A stretch of 64,000 nucleotides of DNA from positions 62,001 to 126,000 of the forward strand of contig JADKIC010000006.1 in NCBI GenBank assembly GCA_016721435.1, in the 5' to 3' direction. Under the pieces are notes generated by a model. That model was given only the letters and a program-made list of their open reading frames with translations. It searched no databases and had not been told where the DNA came from. The DNA is from Bacteroidota bacterium (GTDB taxonomy: Bacteria; Bacteroidota; Bacteroidia; AKYH767-A; OLB10). Positions within the stretch are counted from its first letter, which is position 1, and every line of letters begins with the position of its first letter. Below are positions 44,307 through 54,235 of this stretch, in pieces. Made by a program: the position numbers and the translations under genes.

Positions 44307-47300
44307 ATGAGATATCTATTTTTAGTTTGTCTTCTTTGCAGTTCAATTTACACAAACGCGCAATACAACATAATATACGAAAATAGTTTTCGGAATTGGG
44401 CTCCAGGGCAAGGTTGGGTCATGCTTAATAACGATACTATACCGAAATCAGCAGGTATGATAACAAATTCGCATTTCGGTGGCGTACCTGTTCCCTTCTA
44501 TCTTGAAATCTACGACTATATGCTTGGTGTAGACCAAACATTAAGTGCAACAGATAAAATCATGATAACACCTCCACTTTTAATCGGCGACAGCACCTTT
44601 GTGAGGTATTATTCAAAATACAATTCAGGTAGTGAACTTTCTTTATGGGTGCTTCCCTTTCATAATGACACTACTCTAAGTGGCTTAACAGACAGCCTGG
44701 GCAATAGCAGCTCAAATGGATTTAATGTCTATAATCTCTCCGCCTATTCCGGCGACACGGTAAGGCTGGCATTTCGCATCCGTGGTTTAATCACAAAAGG
44801 TTTTATTGATAATTTGATCGTACTAGACAAATATTCTCTGGCATGGGTTCCTGATGTTAATTTTCGTAATTATTTAAAAACCCAGATACCTGTTGCATTT
44901 ACGGGAGATAGCCTTGATTTTATTGCGCCTTCGGTGATAAATATGGCACAAATCGTAAGTCCAAATTCACAAATCAATACACTTGAAGGACTTCAATATT
45001 TCGTCGGGTTAAAATATCTTAATGTCGCAAACAATTCAATTACTTACATACCACCGGATAAGCTCACATTCCTGGACTCTGCAAATGCAGAAAATAATTT
45101 TTTACCCATTTTTCCCGATGCGCCACTATGTAGGAAACTTAGATTGAATAATAATTTAATAAAAAACATCCCTGATTTATATAATGACAATTTAGATGTG
45201 CTTCAAATGAAGAATAATCTGTTATATGATTGCCTTACCTGCTCTAACAGATTTGTTCAGGCTGACCTGACTTCAAATATTTATACAACTCGTGAATGTA
45301 CTTATTACAATGCATATTTTACTCCTAATCCGGGTTCATTACCTCCTCCTGTTTGTGGATTAACAATGGGTAAAATTAAAGGAAAAGCTTATTATGATAT
45401 CAACCAAAACAGTACTTACGATACTACAGATGTTTTACTACAAAATCAACATATAAATTTCGCACAAGGAACAGACCTTACTACGATGGCTAACGGTACT
45501 TATTTAATTAATGTTGATAGCGGACTGGTTAATATGAGTTTAACGGCTCTTCCTGCAGGATTTATATGCAATACGCCGTTAATTGATACCATTAGCTCTC
45601 AAGAAGTAATTATACATGACTTTATTGTTTCTTCAACTTCTAATTTCACAGATCTCTCTGTATCATTAAATGCTACCGGCACGACAAGACTCAATGAATC
45701 CCTTACACTTTCCATCAATGTAAAAAATATAGGAACTCAAACCGCTTCCGGTGATGTGAAAATGTTTATGCCTTCAGGTTACACTTTAATCAATCTGCAA
45801 AAAGGAAGTATCACTAACGATACGCTCACGTGGAATGTCAATGTGACACCTTTCAGAAGTGAAAACAATCTGATAACAATTAGAGTTGATTCATTTCCGA
45901 TTAATCAGGAAACGCATTTTAATGCAAACCTTTCAATAGTAAATGATATTAATTTATCCAACAATACCGATACTGTAGGAGTAATGATTCGCGATAGTTT
46001 GGTGACAGTGAATCCTCCATTTGGATTTCCCTATGACCCCAATAACAAACTTGTTGATCAACCTATCGTGATTCCGGGTTTTCAAGATTATCTGACTTAT
46101 AATATCAATTTTGAAAATATCGGAACAGGAAATGCAAGCCGTGTAATGGTACGTGACTACCTATCTTCAAAACTTGATATAAGCACATTTGAATTGTTAT
46201 CAACCTCCCACCCATGCATTGTTTCATTTGGGGCTGATAGCCTTATACAATTTCTTTTTGAACCAATAGTACTTACTCCAACCAGTATAGATTCTATTAA
46301 TTCCCATGGGCATATATGGTTTAGAATTAAGCCAACAAATCCGGTTTACCTGAATGATACAATTTATAATTCAGCCGGGATTTATTTTGACTTGCAACCC
46401 CCTATACTTACCAATACAAGTATGGTGTATGCAGCTACTTCTGGTGGCGTTCAATTTATTGTCAACAATGATACACTTTGTGGAAGTGGGAATGTCCAAT
46501 TTAGAAATCAAAGCGGTGGGCAGCCATTATCTATTGAATGGCAATTCCCTGGAGGAAATCCCATTACATCCACGCTATCAAGTCCAATAGTGAATTATAA
46601 TTCTCCTGGTACGTATGATGTAATTCTAATTGCAAAATACGTAGGTCATAATGATACTCTTTTTAAGCCCTTTTTTATAAAGGTACATTCAGTTACACCG
46701 GCAACGATAATTTTAAATGGGAATGACTCTATATGTAAAGGAGATTCTGTGCTCCTGTCAGCCAGCCATCCCGGAACAGCTTATCAATGGACATTCAATC
46801 AAACAACTCCCTCTATTTATGCTTCAACTTCGGCATATTATCAACTAACGATTACAGATAGTAATGGTTGTAGATCACTGGCTCCTTACATTTACATAAA
46901 TGTATTAGATCCTTCACCGGTCATTACGGGAATCGATACTTTTTGTAGTGGAACATCGACCTCTTTAACTACAGGATTATTTTCATCTTATCTATGGTCC
47001 AATGGTGCCACTACAAGAACTACAAGTGTCTCGAGTGCCGGACTCTATATCGTCACCGTAACAAATAGTTTTGGATGTACAGGTGTTGACAGCATTTATA
47101 TGAGTGAATTAAATGCACAAAAACCGACGATTACAGGGCAAGATAGTATTTGCCTTGGTTCTTCAACGCAGCTTTCAGCAGGGACAGGCTATTTGGGTTA
47201 CTTATGGTCAACCGGTGCAAGTACTCCAAACATTACTGTAAATAATCCCGGGGCCTATATAGTTACTGTTACTGATTCCTTAGGATGTCAAAATAAAGAC

Positions 47301-48626
47301 ACCTTTCAACTCTCAAACATTTTATTGAACCCTTTGACTTCGAATTCGGATAGTATTTGTTCAGGGTCACAATTAATAATAGAGGCCGGGGCCGGATTTA
47401 TTCAATATGTATGGAACACCGGTGATACTACACAACAAATCTTGGCATCTAGCCCTGGCTATTATTCGGTGACGGTAGAAGATGTTAACGGATGTACTGT
47501 AAAGGATAGTTTGTTTTTAACCCTAATCAGTCTACCGATTCCAATTATTTCAGGAAGTGACACTCTTTGTTCAGGGCTGCCATTAGCTGTGACTAATACT
47601 TACTCAAGTTATAGTTGGTCCAATGGAGGAACTGCAAATTCAATTTATCCCACTTCCTCCGGAATTTATAGTGTAACAGTTACCGATCAAAACGGTTGCA
47701 CCGGATCTGCAAGCAAAAACGTCATTGTAATTAGTTCTCCTGTTCCAATAATCAGTGGAATCGATACTGTTTGTCTGGGAGAACCAGGATTATTAATCAC
47801 AGGAACTTATTTATCCTATTTATGGTCGAATGGATCATCTCAACAATCGATCGATCCAACAATTGCAGGTAATTATTTTGTAACTGTGACTGACTTCAAC
47901 GGATGTACGGGGATAGATAGTATTGAATTTGTTGTCTTGAACTTACCCAACCCGTTTATAACCGGAGATGATACTATTTGCATAGGGTCACAAACTCTTC
48001 TGGATGCAGGTGCCGGATTTATAAGTTATCAATGGTCTACGCAAGATAGTTCAAGTCAGATAGTAGTAAGTAATGCCGGCACCTATTGGGTCACTGTAAT
48101 TGATTCATTTGGATGTACGATATCGGTGAGTCATCAGTTATTCACTTCCACTGTTGATACTTCAGTAACTGTTAACGGATTTACTTTGTTGTCGCTTGCA
48201 AATACAGCATCCTGGCAATGGATGTACTGTGATAGTTCAATCATTAATGGTGCAAATGGTATTTCATTTACTGCAACACAAAATGGTTCATATGCTGTAA
48301 TTGTTTCTGAAAACGGATGTACGGATACATCAAATTGTTATCCTATGATCGTAACGGGTGTTGAAGTTCTTGAAGATGGATTTGCAGCATTATTTCCCAA
48401 TCCTGCAACAACAGAACTTAATCTGACTGGAATATCAAATCAAAAACTAAAATACATAAACATATATTCCTCCACTGGTCAATTAGTGAAAAATGTTTTG
48501 GTTGAAGAAATCAGCGACAATTTCAAAATCGACATTAGTCTGTTCTCCTCAGGTTTGTATTATCTTGATGTAAATTTAGAAAGTGAAAACAAGCGATTTA
48601 AATTTATAGTTCTACATGATGAATAA
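44307..48626 (+). CDS. Large T9SS-exported surface protein with LRR, DUF11-like, PKD and Ig-like domains
   Basis: 1439 residues with the signal peptide MRYLFLVCLLCSSIYTNAQ. In order: a beta-sandwich (about residues 20-175), leucine-rich repeats (about 200-320: LQYFVGLKYLNVANNSITYI, RKLRLNNNLIKNIPDL), an SdrD/B-like linker (KIKGKAYYDINQNSTYDTTD), a CARDB/DUF11-like domain (LTLSINVKNIGTQTASGDVK), and a second domain common in T9SS proteins (LTYNINFENIGTGNASRVMV). A PKD domain and seven Ig-like repeats of about 73-75 residues follow, each with a DTxC near its start and a WSNG-like core. It ends in the sorting domain LFPNPATTELNLTG. Probably an adhesin or matrix protein. Confidence 0.9.
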   Translation: MRYLFLVCLLCSSIYTNAQYNIIYENSFRNWAPGQGWVMLNNDTIPKSAGMITNSHFGGVPVPFYLEIYDYMLGVDQTLSATDKIMITPPLLIGDSTFVRYYSKYNSGSELSLWVLPFHNDTTLSGLTDSLGNSSSNGFNVYNLSAYSGDTVRLAFRIRGLITKGFIDNLIVLDKYSLAWVPDVNFRNYLKTQIPVAFTGDSLDFIAPSVINMAQIVSPNSQINTLEGLQYFVGLKYLNVANNSITYIPPDKLTFLDSANAENNFLPIFPDAPLCRKLRLNNNLIKNIPDLYNDNLDVLQMKNNLLYDCLTCSNRFVQADLTSNIYTTRECTYYNAYFTPNPGSLPPPVCGLTMGKIKGKAYYDINQNSTYDTTDVLLQNQHINFAQGTDLTTMANGTYLINVDSGLVNMSLTALPAGFICNTPLIDTISSQEVIIHDFIVSSTSNFTDLSVSLNATGTTRLNESLTLSINVKNIGTQTASGDVKMFMPSGYTLINLQKGSITNDTLTWNVNVTPFRSENNLITIRVDSFPINQETHFNANLSIVNDINLSNNTDTVGVMIRDSLVTVNPPFGFPYDPNNKLVDQPIVIPGFQDYLTYNINFENIGTGNASRVMVRDYLSSKLDISTFELLSTSHPCIVSFGADSLIQFLFEPIVLTPTSIDSINSHGHIWFRIKPTNPVYLNDTIYNSAGIYFDLQPPILTNTSMVYAATSGGVQFIVNNDTLCGSGNVQFRNQSGGQPLSIEWQFPGGNPITSTLSSPIVNYNSPGTYDVILIAKYVGHNDTLFKPFFIKVHSVTPATIILNGNDSICKGDSVLLSASHPGTAYQWTFNQTTPSIYASTSAYYQLTITDSNGCRSLAPYIYINVLDPSPVITGIDTFCSGTSTSLTTGLFSSYLWSNGATTRTTSVSSAGLYIVTVTNSFGCTGVDSIYMSELNAQKPTITGQDSICLGSSTQLSAGTGYLGYLWSTGASTPNITVNNPGAYIVTVTDSLGCQNKDTFQLSNILLNPLTSNSDSICSGSQLIIEAGAGFIQYVWNTGDTTQQILASSPGYYSVTVEDVNGCTVKDSLFLTLISLPIPIISGSDTLCSGLPLAVTNTYSSYSWSNGGTANSIYPTSSGIYSVTVTDQNGCTGSASKNVIVISSPVPIISGIDTVCLGEPGLLITGTYLSYLWSNGSSQQSIDPTIAGNYFVTVTDFNGCTGIDSIEFVVLNLPNPFITGDDTICIGSQTLLDAGAGFISYQWSTQDSSSQIVVSNAGTYWVTVIDSFGCTISVSHQLFTSTVDTSVTVNGFTLLSLANTASWQWMYCDSSIINGANGISFTATQNGSYAVIVSENGCTDTSNCYPMIVTGVEVLEDGFAALFPNPATTELNLTGISNQKLKYINIYSSTGQLVKNVLVEEISDNFKIDISLFSSGLYYLDVNLESENKRFKFIVLHDE

Positions 48627-48776
48627 TGCTTCTTTATTATTTCAACTTCAGTTAAAAGAATGATCTAAAACTTAATCTTGTCTCTTAAATAAACAGTAAC
48701 AATTAAATAATAACTTTTTTATACGATACCGGTCAACGTATTTCAAGAACTGACAGAAAGTTAAAGCTTACACAAA

Positions 48777-48812
48777 AAAGAGGTTGCCTTTGTTAAAATA
48801 GGCAACCTCTTT
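48777..48812. terminator. Bidirectional terminator between convergent genes
   Basis: AAAGAGGTTGCC / GGCAACCTCTTT, a perfect 12-bp stem with a 12-base loop. An A run on the left and a T-rich flank on the right let it serve both the plus-strand surface protein and the minus-strand gene ending at 48869. Confidence 0.9.
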
Positions 48813-48868
48813 ATATTGACTTGCTCGGTCAAGGTTTTGAATCAAGCAAAGCGTTCAACGTCTTAAAA

Positions 48869-50749
48869 TTATTTTGTGACCACCATCAACTTTGTATCAA
48901 TGCTTCTTCCGTCGATTTCCAGCGAATAAACATACGTTCCCTGGGCAAGTTCATTCGCCTGTACGAGTATTTGACCCGGACCGGAATGACGAATAGGATA
49001 CTGTCTGATCAGATTTCCATTAATATCGCGGAGGCTGATGTTTGCGACTTTATCCTTGCCTGAAATCAGATAGTGTATTTGAGTTTCCCGGCTGGCTGGG
49101 TTGGGTTGGTTCTGAAAGAGACGATCTTCACTACCAACGGAGGGGGCAGCATATTTTTCACCAGCAGCATTACAAATATCGGCTATACATTGCTGAAGAT
49201 CGTTCAATTGTTGTTGCATAGACTCGATCTTTGCCTCTTTCATTTCATTTTGCTGACCCAGTTCTTTGATCGCATTCACTTGTGCAATCAGTATGGCATG
49301 AATATTTAAATTCAGGTAACCGTCTTCGTCTTTATTTACACATTCAGGAAATATTTTCTGAACTTCCTGAGCAGTAAAACCGATGGCTTCTGCAGCCAAA
49401 ACCTGCTCATCGAATGATCTGCCCTCTGCGTTTTTATAATGATACGTAAGCGGTTGAAGTTGCATGATTTCTTTCAAGCCCTTGGTGTATTCACCATCAA
49501 TATTTTTTAGTCTTGCATCCGAAACAATTGTCCATGTAGATGTGGAAGGTTTCCGCCCTTGATCCAAGCTCAGTTCCAACTGACCACCAGGAGCGAGTTT
49601 ACCAATGCCCAACCTGTTCTGAATGAAAACATTTCCATTACCAAAATAACCGGCCCATGCTGTATCACCACCGGTAGCAGTTCCATAAATACCAATTCTT
49701 CTTCCGGAAATGAGTGATCCCGGACTTCCATTGTTAGCTACTCCATACACGCCGTACCGATTGCCAAACTCTCCACGACCTTCTCCATAAACTCCATATC
49801 CATCTTCTGTTGATGCCGCACCTTCTGCCTGTCCTCTTACACCAATTTTAGAAGCCAGCCCTTCCACTCCCACCGAATAGCCGTTTACTCCTGTAGGAAG
49901 TACCTGACCGAGCAGCGCAGTAGCTTCTCCTGTACCAGCGAATCTTCCTGCCGGAAAGCCGGTTATAGTTTGTTCTACTTCTAATTTTATGGACGGTGTA
50001 GAAGTTCCTATACCCACATTTCCGCTCTTCAAAACAACCATGGCATTGCTGGGAGAACCTTGAGTTCCATTTCCAATAGTGAATAAACGGTCAAAGGGGT
50101 CAAATCCGCCAGGATCGTTAGGGGTGTAACTGGTATTGTTTGATCCTATAGTCGTTTCACAAAAAGTAGGCGCTCCGGTCCGGTAGCCCAATGCTGTAGA
50201 GAAATCTCCTCCGGCATTGGAAAAGGATCCTGTCGCCACCGCCGATTGACCTGAAGCCGAACAATGGTCACCTGCAACAAATGTGTTATTACCGAACGCA
50301 AGGTTTGTAAATCCCAATGCTGAGGAATAGTTGCCCGAGGCGAGGTTATTATGTCCGAATGCAACAGATCCAATACCGGGACTATCCCACAGACCGGATG
50401 AAACAGATCCCGCCCTAAAAGCCGCTAAATCCGGCATCCACATCATCCTCGTTCCTGCTCCGGTAACCGGTACGCCTCCTGTGCCTCCATTAAATAATAC
50501 AGATCCGGCAACATGCAACTTTGATTTAGGACTTGAGGTTCCTATTCCCACCTTTCCTCCGCTCGAAGTAATCACCATTTTTGTGGAATTGTTGGTTTTA
50601 AAATACAGGGATTTTGCATCTGTTGTCCCCAGGAAATTTGTACCGGGAGTTGTCCCTGCGTTGCCGGTAAGAGACCACTGTGCATTGACCTTTTCTGAAC
50701 ACGTAATAAGTCCCAGAATTAACAGGAGATTCAGGCATTTGTTTTTCAT
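48869..50749 (-). CDS. Tail-fibre-like surface protein with S74 chaperone domain and T9SS sorting domain
   Basis: 626 residues with a signal peptide (MKNKCLNLLLILGLITCSEK). It has repeats like GKVGIGTSSPKSKLHVAGS and YadA-head-like units (SVAFGHNNLASGNYSSALGF, SAVATGSFSNAGGDFSTALG). The S74 intramolecular chaperone follows (SDARLKNIDGEYTKGLKEIM, EAIGFTAQEVQKIFPECV), then a coiled coil and a C-terminal sorting domain (FQNQPNPASRETQIHYLI). S74 domains usually drive trimerisation and may cleave themselves. It is likely a trimeric fibre on the cell surface. Confidence 0.9.
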   Translation of the reverse strand: MKNKCLNLLLILGLITCSEKVNAQWSLTGNAGTTPGTNFLGTTDAKSLYFKTNNSTKMVITSSGGKVGIGTSSPKSKLHVAGSVLFNGGTGGVPVTGAGTRMMWMPDLAAFRAGSVSSGLWDSPGIGSVAFGHNNLASGNYSSALGFTNLAFGNNTFVAGDHCSASGQSAVATGSFSNAGGDFSTALGYRTGAPTFCETTIGSNNTSYTPNDPGGFDPFDRLFTIGNGTQGSPSNAMVVLKSGNVGIGTSTPSIKLEVEQTITGFPAGRFAGTGEATALLGQVLPTGVNGYSVGVEGLASKIGVRGQAEGAASTEDGYGVYGEGRGEFGNRYGVYGVANNGSPGSLISGRRIGIYGTATGGDTAWAGYFGNGNVFIQNRLGIGKLAPGGQLELSLDQGRKPSTSTWTIVSDARLKNIDGEYTKGLKEIMQLQPLTYHYKNAEGRSFDEQVLAAEAIGFTAQEVQKIFPECVNKDEDGYLNLNIHAILIAQVNAIKELGQQNEMKEAKIESMQQQLNDLQQCIADICNAAGEKYAAPSVGSEDRLFQNQPNPASRETQIHYLISGKDKVANISLRDINGNLIRQYPIRHSGPGQILVQANELAQGTYVYSLEIDGRSIDTKLMVVTK

Positions 50750-51067
50750 AACGTTAGTAGTTTTTTAAGTTTAAAATTCGAATAGTACACGGCAATGTAG
50801 AAATTTAATCCATACGAAACAATATCTATTTAAAGGGAATTGCCGGTAAAAAGTAGCAGTATCTTTGGGTGAAGTCATTTTTAGAATGACAGATCATCAA
50901 CTATTTGAATTTATATAGGTTAAATCGGCCGGAGATTAATTAATTTTGCTTCCGGAAAGCATCATCTATCATCAAATAAATTTAAGAATCCGGTAAACCA
51001 TATGCTTTCCAGCCTCGTTATCCATTTTAATTGACTCTCTTCAACCGGAGATCTAGCCCATCCATAT
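50750..51067. other. Intergenic region between divergent surface-protein genes
   Basis: About 318 bases without a gene. A good -7 element, TATCTTTG, lies at 50860-50867 on the plus strand, about 200 bases before the SBBP protein gene; this suggests a long leader or a promoter for an unseen short transcript. Nothing else recognised. Confidence 0.5.
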
Positions 51068-53986
51068 ATGAAAATAAATTCTAGTCCCCTCTTCTTTTTC
51101 TTCTTACTCATTCTTCCTGCAATGGTCTTCGCGCAACAACTCCCCCAGCAATGGCTCCGTAGTTTCAAGGCACAGGGAAAAATTCCGATCGGATTGCGGC
51201 TATTGTAACCGATGCAAATGATAATGTATTTGTTGCGGGATATGCCGGAAACCACCATGGTGCTGCCGATGCTTTTGCAATGAAAAGAGATGCGCAGGGG
51301 GATACCCTTTGGGTGTATTATTACGATGCCGGAGGTAACAGGGAAGATTATGCAACGGATATCGTTGTGGATGCAGGCGGAAATGCATACATCACCGGAA
51401 GATCAGAAAGTATAAACGCTTATAATTTTGAATGCTTTACGGCAAAAATCAGCCCAACCGGAACGCAATTATGGGTTACACGATATCCTGCCGTGTCGCC
51501 TAACCAAAGTTACGGTAATGCATTAACGGTAGATGCGAATGGTAACGTATATGTTGCCGGTTATACCGATCCTGCATCCGCCAGCAAAGATTGGCTGGTG
51601 GTAAAATACAATTCGGCGGGAGTGCAGCAATGGGCAGATGTATTGAACGGCCCGGGAAATGGTGATGATGAAGCCCCTGGATATTACGCTGGATCCGAAT
51701 GGAAATCCAACTGTGTGCGGCTATTCGTACTCTGCCAATGCCTCCGGTGGTATTAATCTTTTTGTGAAACAATATACGCCGGCCGGAGCAACTGCCTGGA
51801 CCGATACCTATAACAATCCGAATTTCACAGGTAACGATGAAGCAAAGGGACTTGGTTTTTCTGCCAGCGGGGATTTATTTGTAGGTGGAGAAACAAGGAA
51901 CGCGGTCGGTTTTAACCGTGACGGAATAGCGCTGAAGTACAATGCAGCCGGAGTGCGTCAGTGGGCCACCATCTATTCCGACGCCACCACTACCGGTGAC
52001 GAGTATGTGTTCGACGTAGCTGTGGATGATTCCGGAAATACTTATCTGACCGGTACCGACTATCAGAATGGTTTTGTGACAAGAATTAATTTTGATGGTA
52101 CACAAGGCTGGAGAAAAAAGTGGATCGGACCTCTGTCCAATGGTTATGATGTTTTTTAAGCGATCACTGTAGATAATAACGGTGGCGTCTATGCGACAGG
52201 GAGAGGAGTATATGCCGCTCCGGATTATTACGGCAATGGAGGCACCGCCAACCAGATTGTCGTGAAGTATTCGTCGGGTGGTGATTCACTCTGGACTTAT
52301 CGCAGTCAGGATACGCTCAATCCCTCCATGGGTTTGGCAGTTACTGCCCGAAACGGAAAAATTTTCGCCGGAGGATTTAAAACGGATACGGCGTACGTTG
52401 ATGAAAATTTATATACACAGATCATCGCTACCAATGGTAGTACGGTGAATGAGTGGAGTTATAGCGGTACAGGAGATGCAGTGACACGCGGGCAAGTGGT
52501 ACGCACCGATGCGCAGAACAATGTGTATTGCGCCGCTACTGTGGATAGGTTATATGCCAACGGGCTTGATGTCGCAGTGATAAAATATGATCCGGCCGGA
52601 AATTTATTATGGGAGCGTTATTATACTACCCGGGGCTGGAACAACGATACTTTGACACATATGGAATTGGATCCTTCCGGAAATATTCTCATGTGCATTT
52701 CTTCAGATACCGGCTTGCTGAAAAACAATTACCGTATGTCATTGGTGAAACTCAGCCCGAATGGTGTTTTCCTGGATACCGCCTGGTACCTTCCATCTCC
52801 TTTGGGCAGTACACTCGCTACTTCCATGCTGGTGCGCAACGATGGCAGTGTTGCTTTGGGCGCGCTCTCCAATATTAACGGCGGAGTAATAGTATATTTT
52901 GATAATACTCTGAACCAGCAATGGTCCGCGAAAATTGACTCGACGCAGTTTGCCGTAACGAAAGTAAACAGTCTGGCAGCGTTTCCGAACGGGGATATCG
53001 GCGTAGGTGGATTTGTTCAAACGGGAAGTGGAACAACAGGCAAAGGAGTCGTGCAGCGCTTTACTCCCGGTGGGGCACGGTTATGGACAACCGACATTGA
53101 CTCAGCCGGTGTGTACGATGAAATTCGTGGGATTACTGTGAATGCTTCAGGAAATGTGGCAGCAACCGGTGCTTCCGGAGGGATCACCACTTTTACTGCG
53201 ATGCTTGCGGTTTTGGATGGAACTACGGGACAGCTCACGTGGAGGCAGATTTACAACCCGAATACCAGTAATGAATATGGATTGAAAGTGGAGTTCACTC
53301 CTGCCGGAAATGTAGTGTACATCTGCCGCGGCTGGACCGGATTTGTAGCGAGATACACGACCGTACAATACAGTGGAACCGGCACTTTTCAATGGGCCAC
53401 CGTTTATAACCAAACCGCCAGTGACCGCGAGCCGGTAGAGTTACTTGTTGAACCTAATAATCGTGTCGTAACCGCCGGTTGGTGGATCGATGCCACATCC
53501 ACTAACCTCAACTATGTACTGGTAGGGTACAATAGCAGTGGAGTGCAGCAATTTTTAAATACCTATTCCAACACCACCAGCGGCACTTCCAACCCCGATC
53601 AGCTGCGATCACTCACACGTGACAGCCAGGGAAACTTCATCGTGACCGGAGAAAGTGCCTTTGACTTTTACAACAACTTCCTCTTCAAAATGGTGACCAT
53701 TAAGTACGGGAACAGTGCGGTGGGAGTGGAGGAGATGGGTGCCATCAATCAAGATAATGTTTATGTATATCCTAATCCCTCGTCTGACGGGATATTTAAT
53801 ATTGTAGCTGCAATAGGCAGCTCCGCCATTGTTTCAGGATCAGTGATGGATATGCAAGGTAAGGAAGTAGCAAGATTTTTTCCTGAGCAGTCAATCGTTC
53901 ATATAGGTGACAAAGCTCCAGGGATGTATTTACTTAGATATATCAGAAGTAACGGTTCTGTAGGGACTATCAAATTGATCAAATAG
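51068..53986 (+). CDS. SBBP-type beta-propeller surface protein with T9SS sorting domain, two frameshifts and one in-frame stop
   Basis: The start is the ATG at 51068 (MKINSSPLFFFFLLILPAMV, a signal peptide). Breaks: a missing base in the A5 run 51178-51182, an extra base in the C4 run 51674-51677, and an in-frame TAA at 52157-52159 (GYDVF-stop-AITVDNNGG). Repeated blades carry GNVYVAGY and GNTYLTGT words with YNSAGVQQWA-type strands, as in SBBP propellers. The sorting domain (VYVYPNPSSDGIFNIV) ends at 53986; corrected length is about 972 residues. The body is richer in G+C than its sorting domain. The next gene is an intact paralogue. Confidence 0.82.
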
Positions 53987-54235
53987 TTTGAAGTATTGCC
54001 TATAATCAACATATTTTTGATACTTTGTTGGGTAATACAGTGTGTGATATTCTTTTTCCTTTATTGGTACCATTGTTTTCATTAAAATAATTGTATTTGA
54101 ATTGACATTTTATTTATATTTGTTGATGGAGGTCGTGATTTAAATAGCATTTCCGTAGCAGAGTATAAAGATTCTTTCAAATAGTTAAAGTTTAAATACT
54201 ATTTGGATTGATTTTAATATTTTAAAATAATAGAT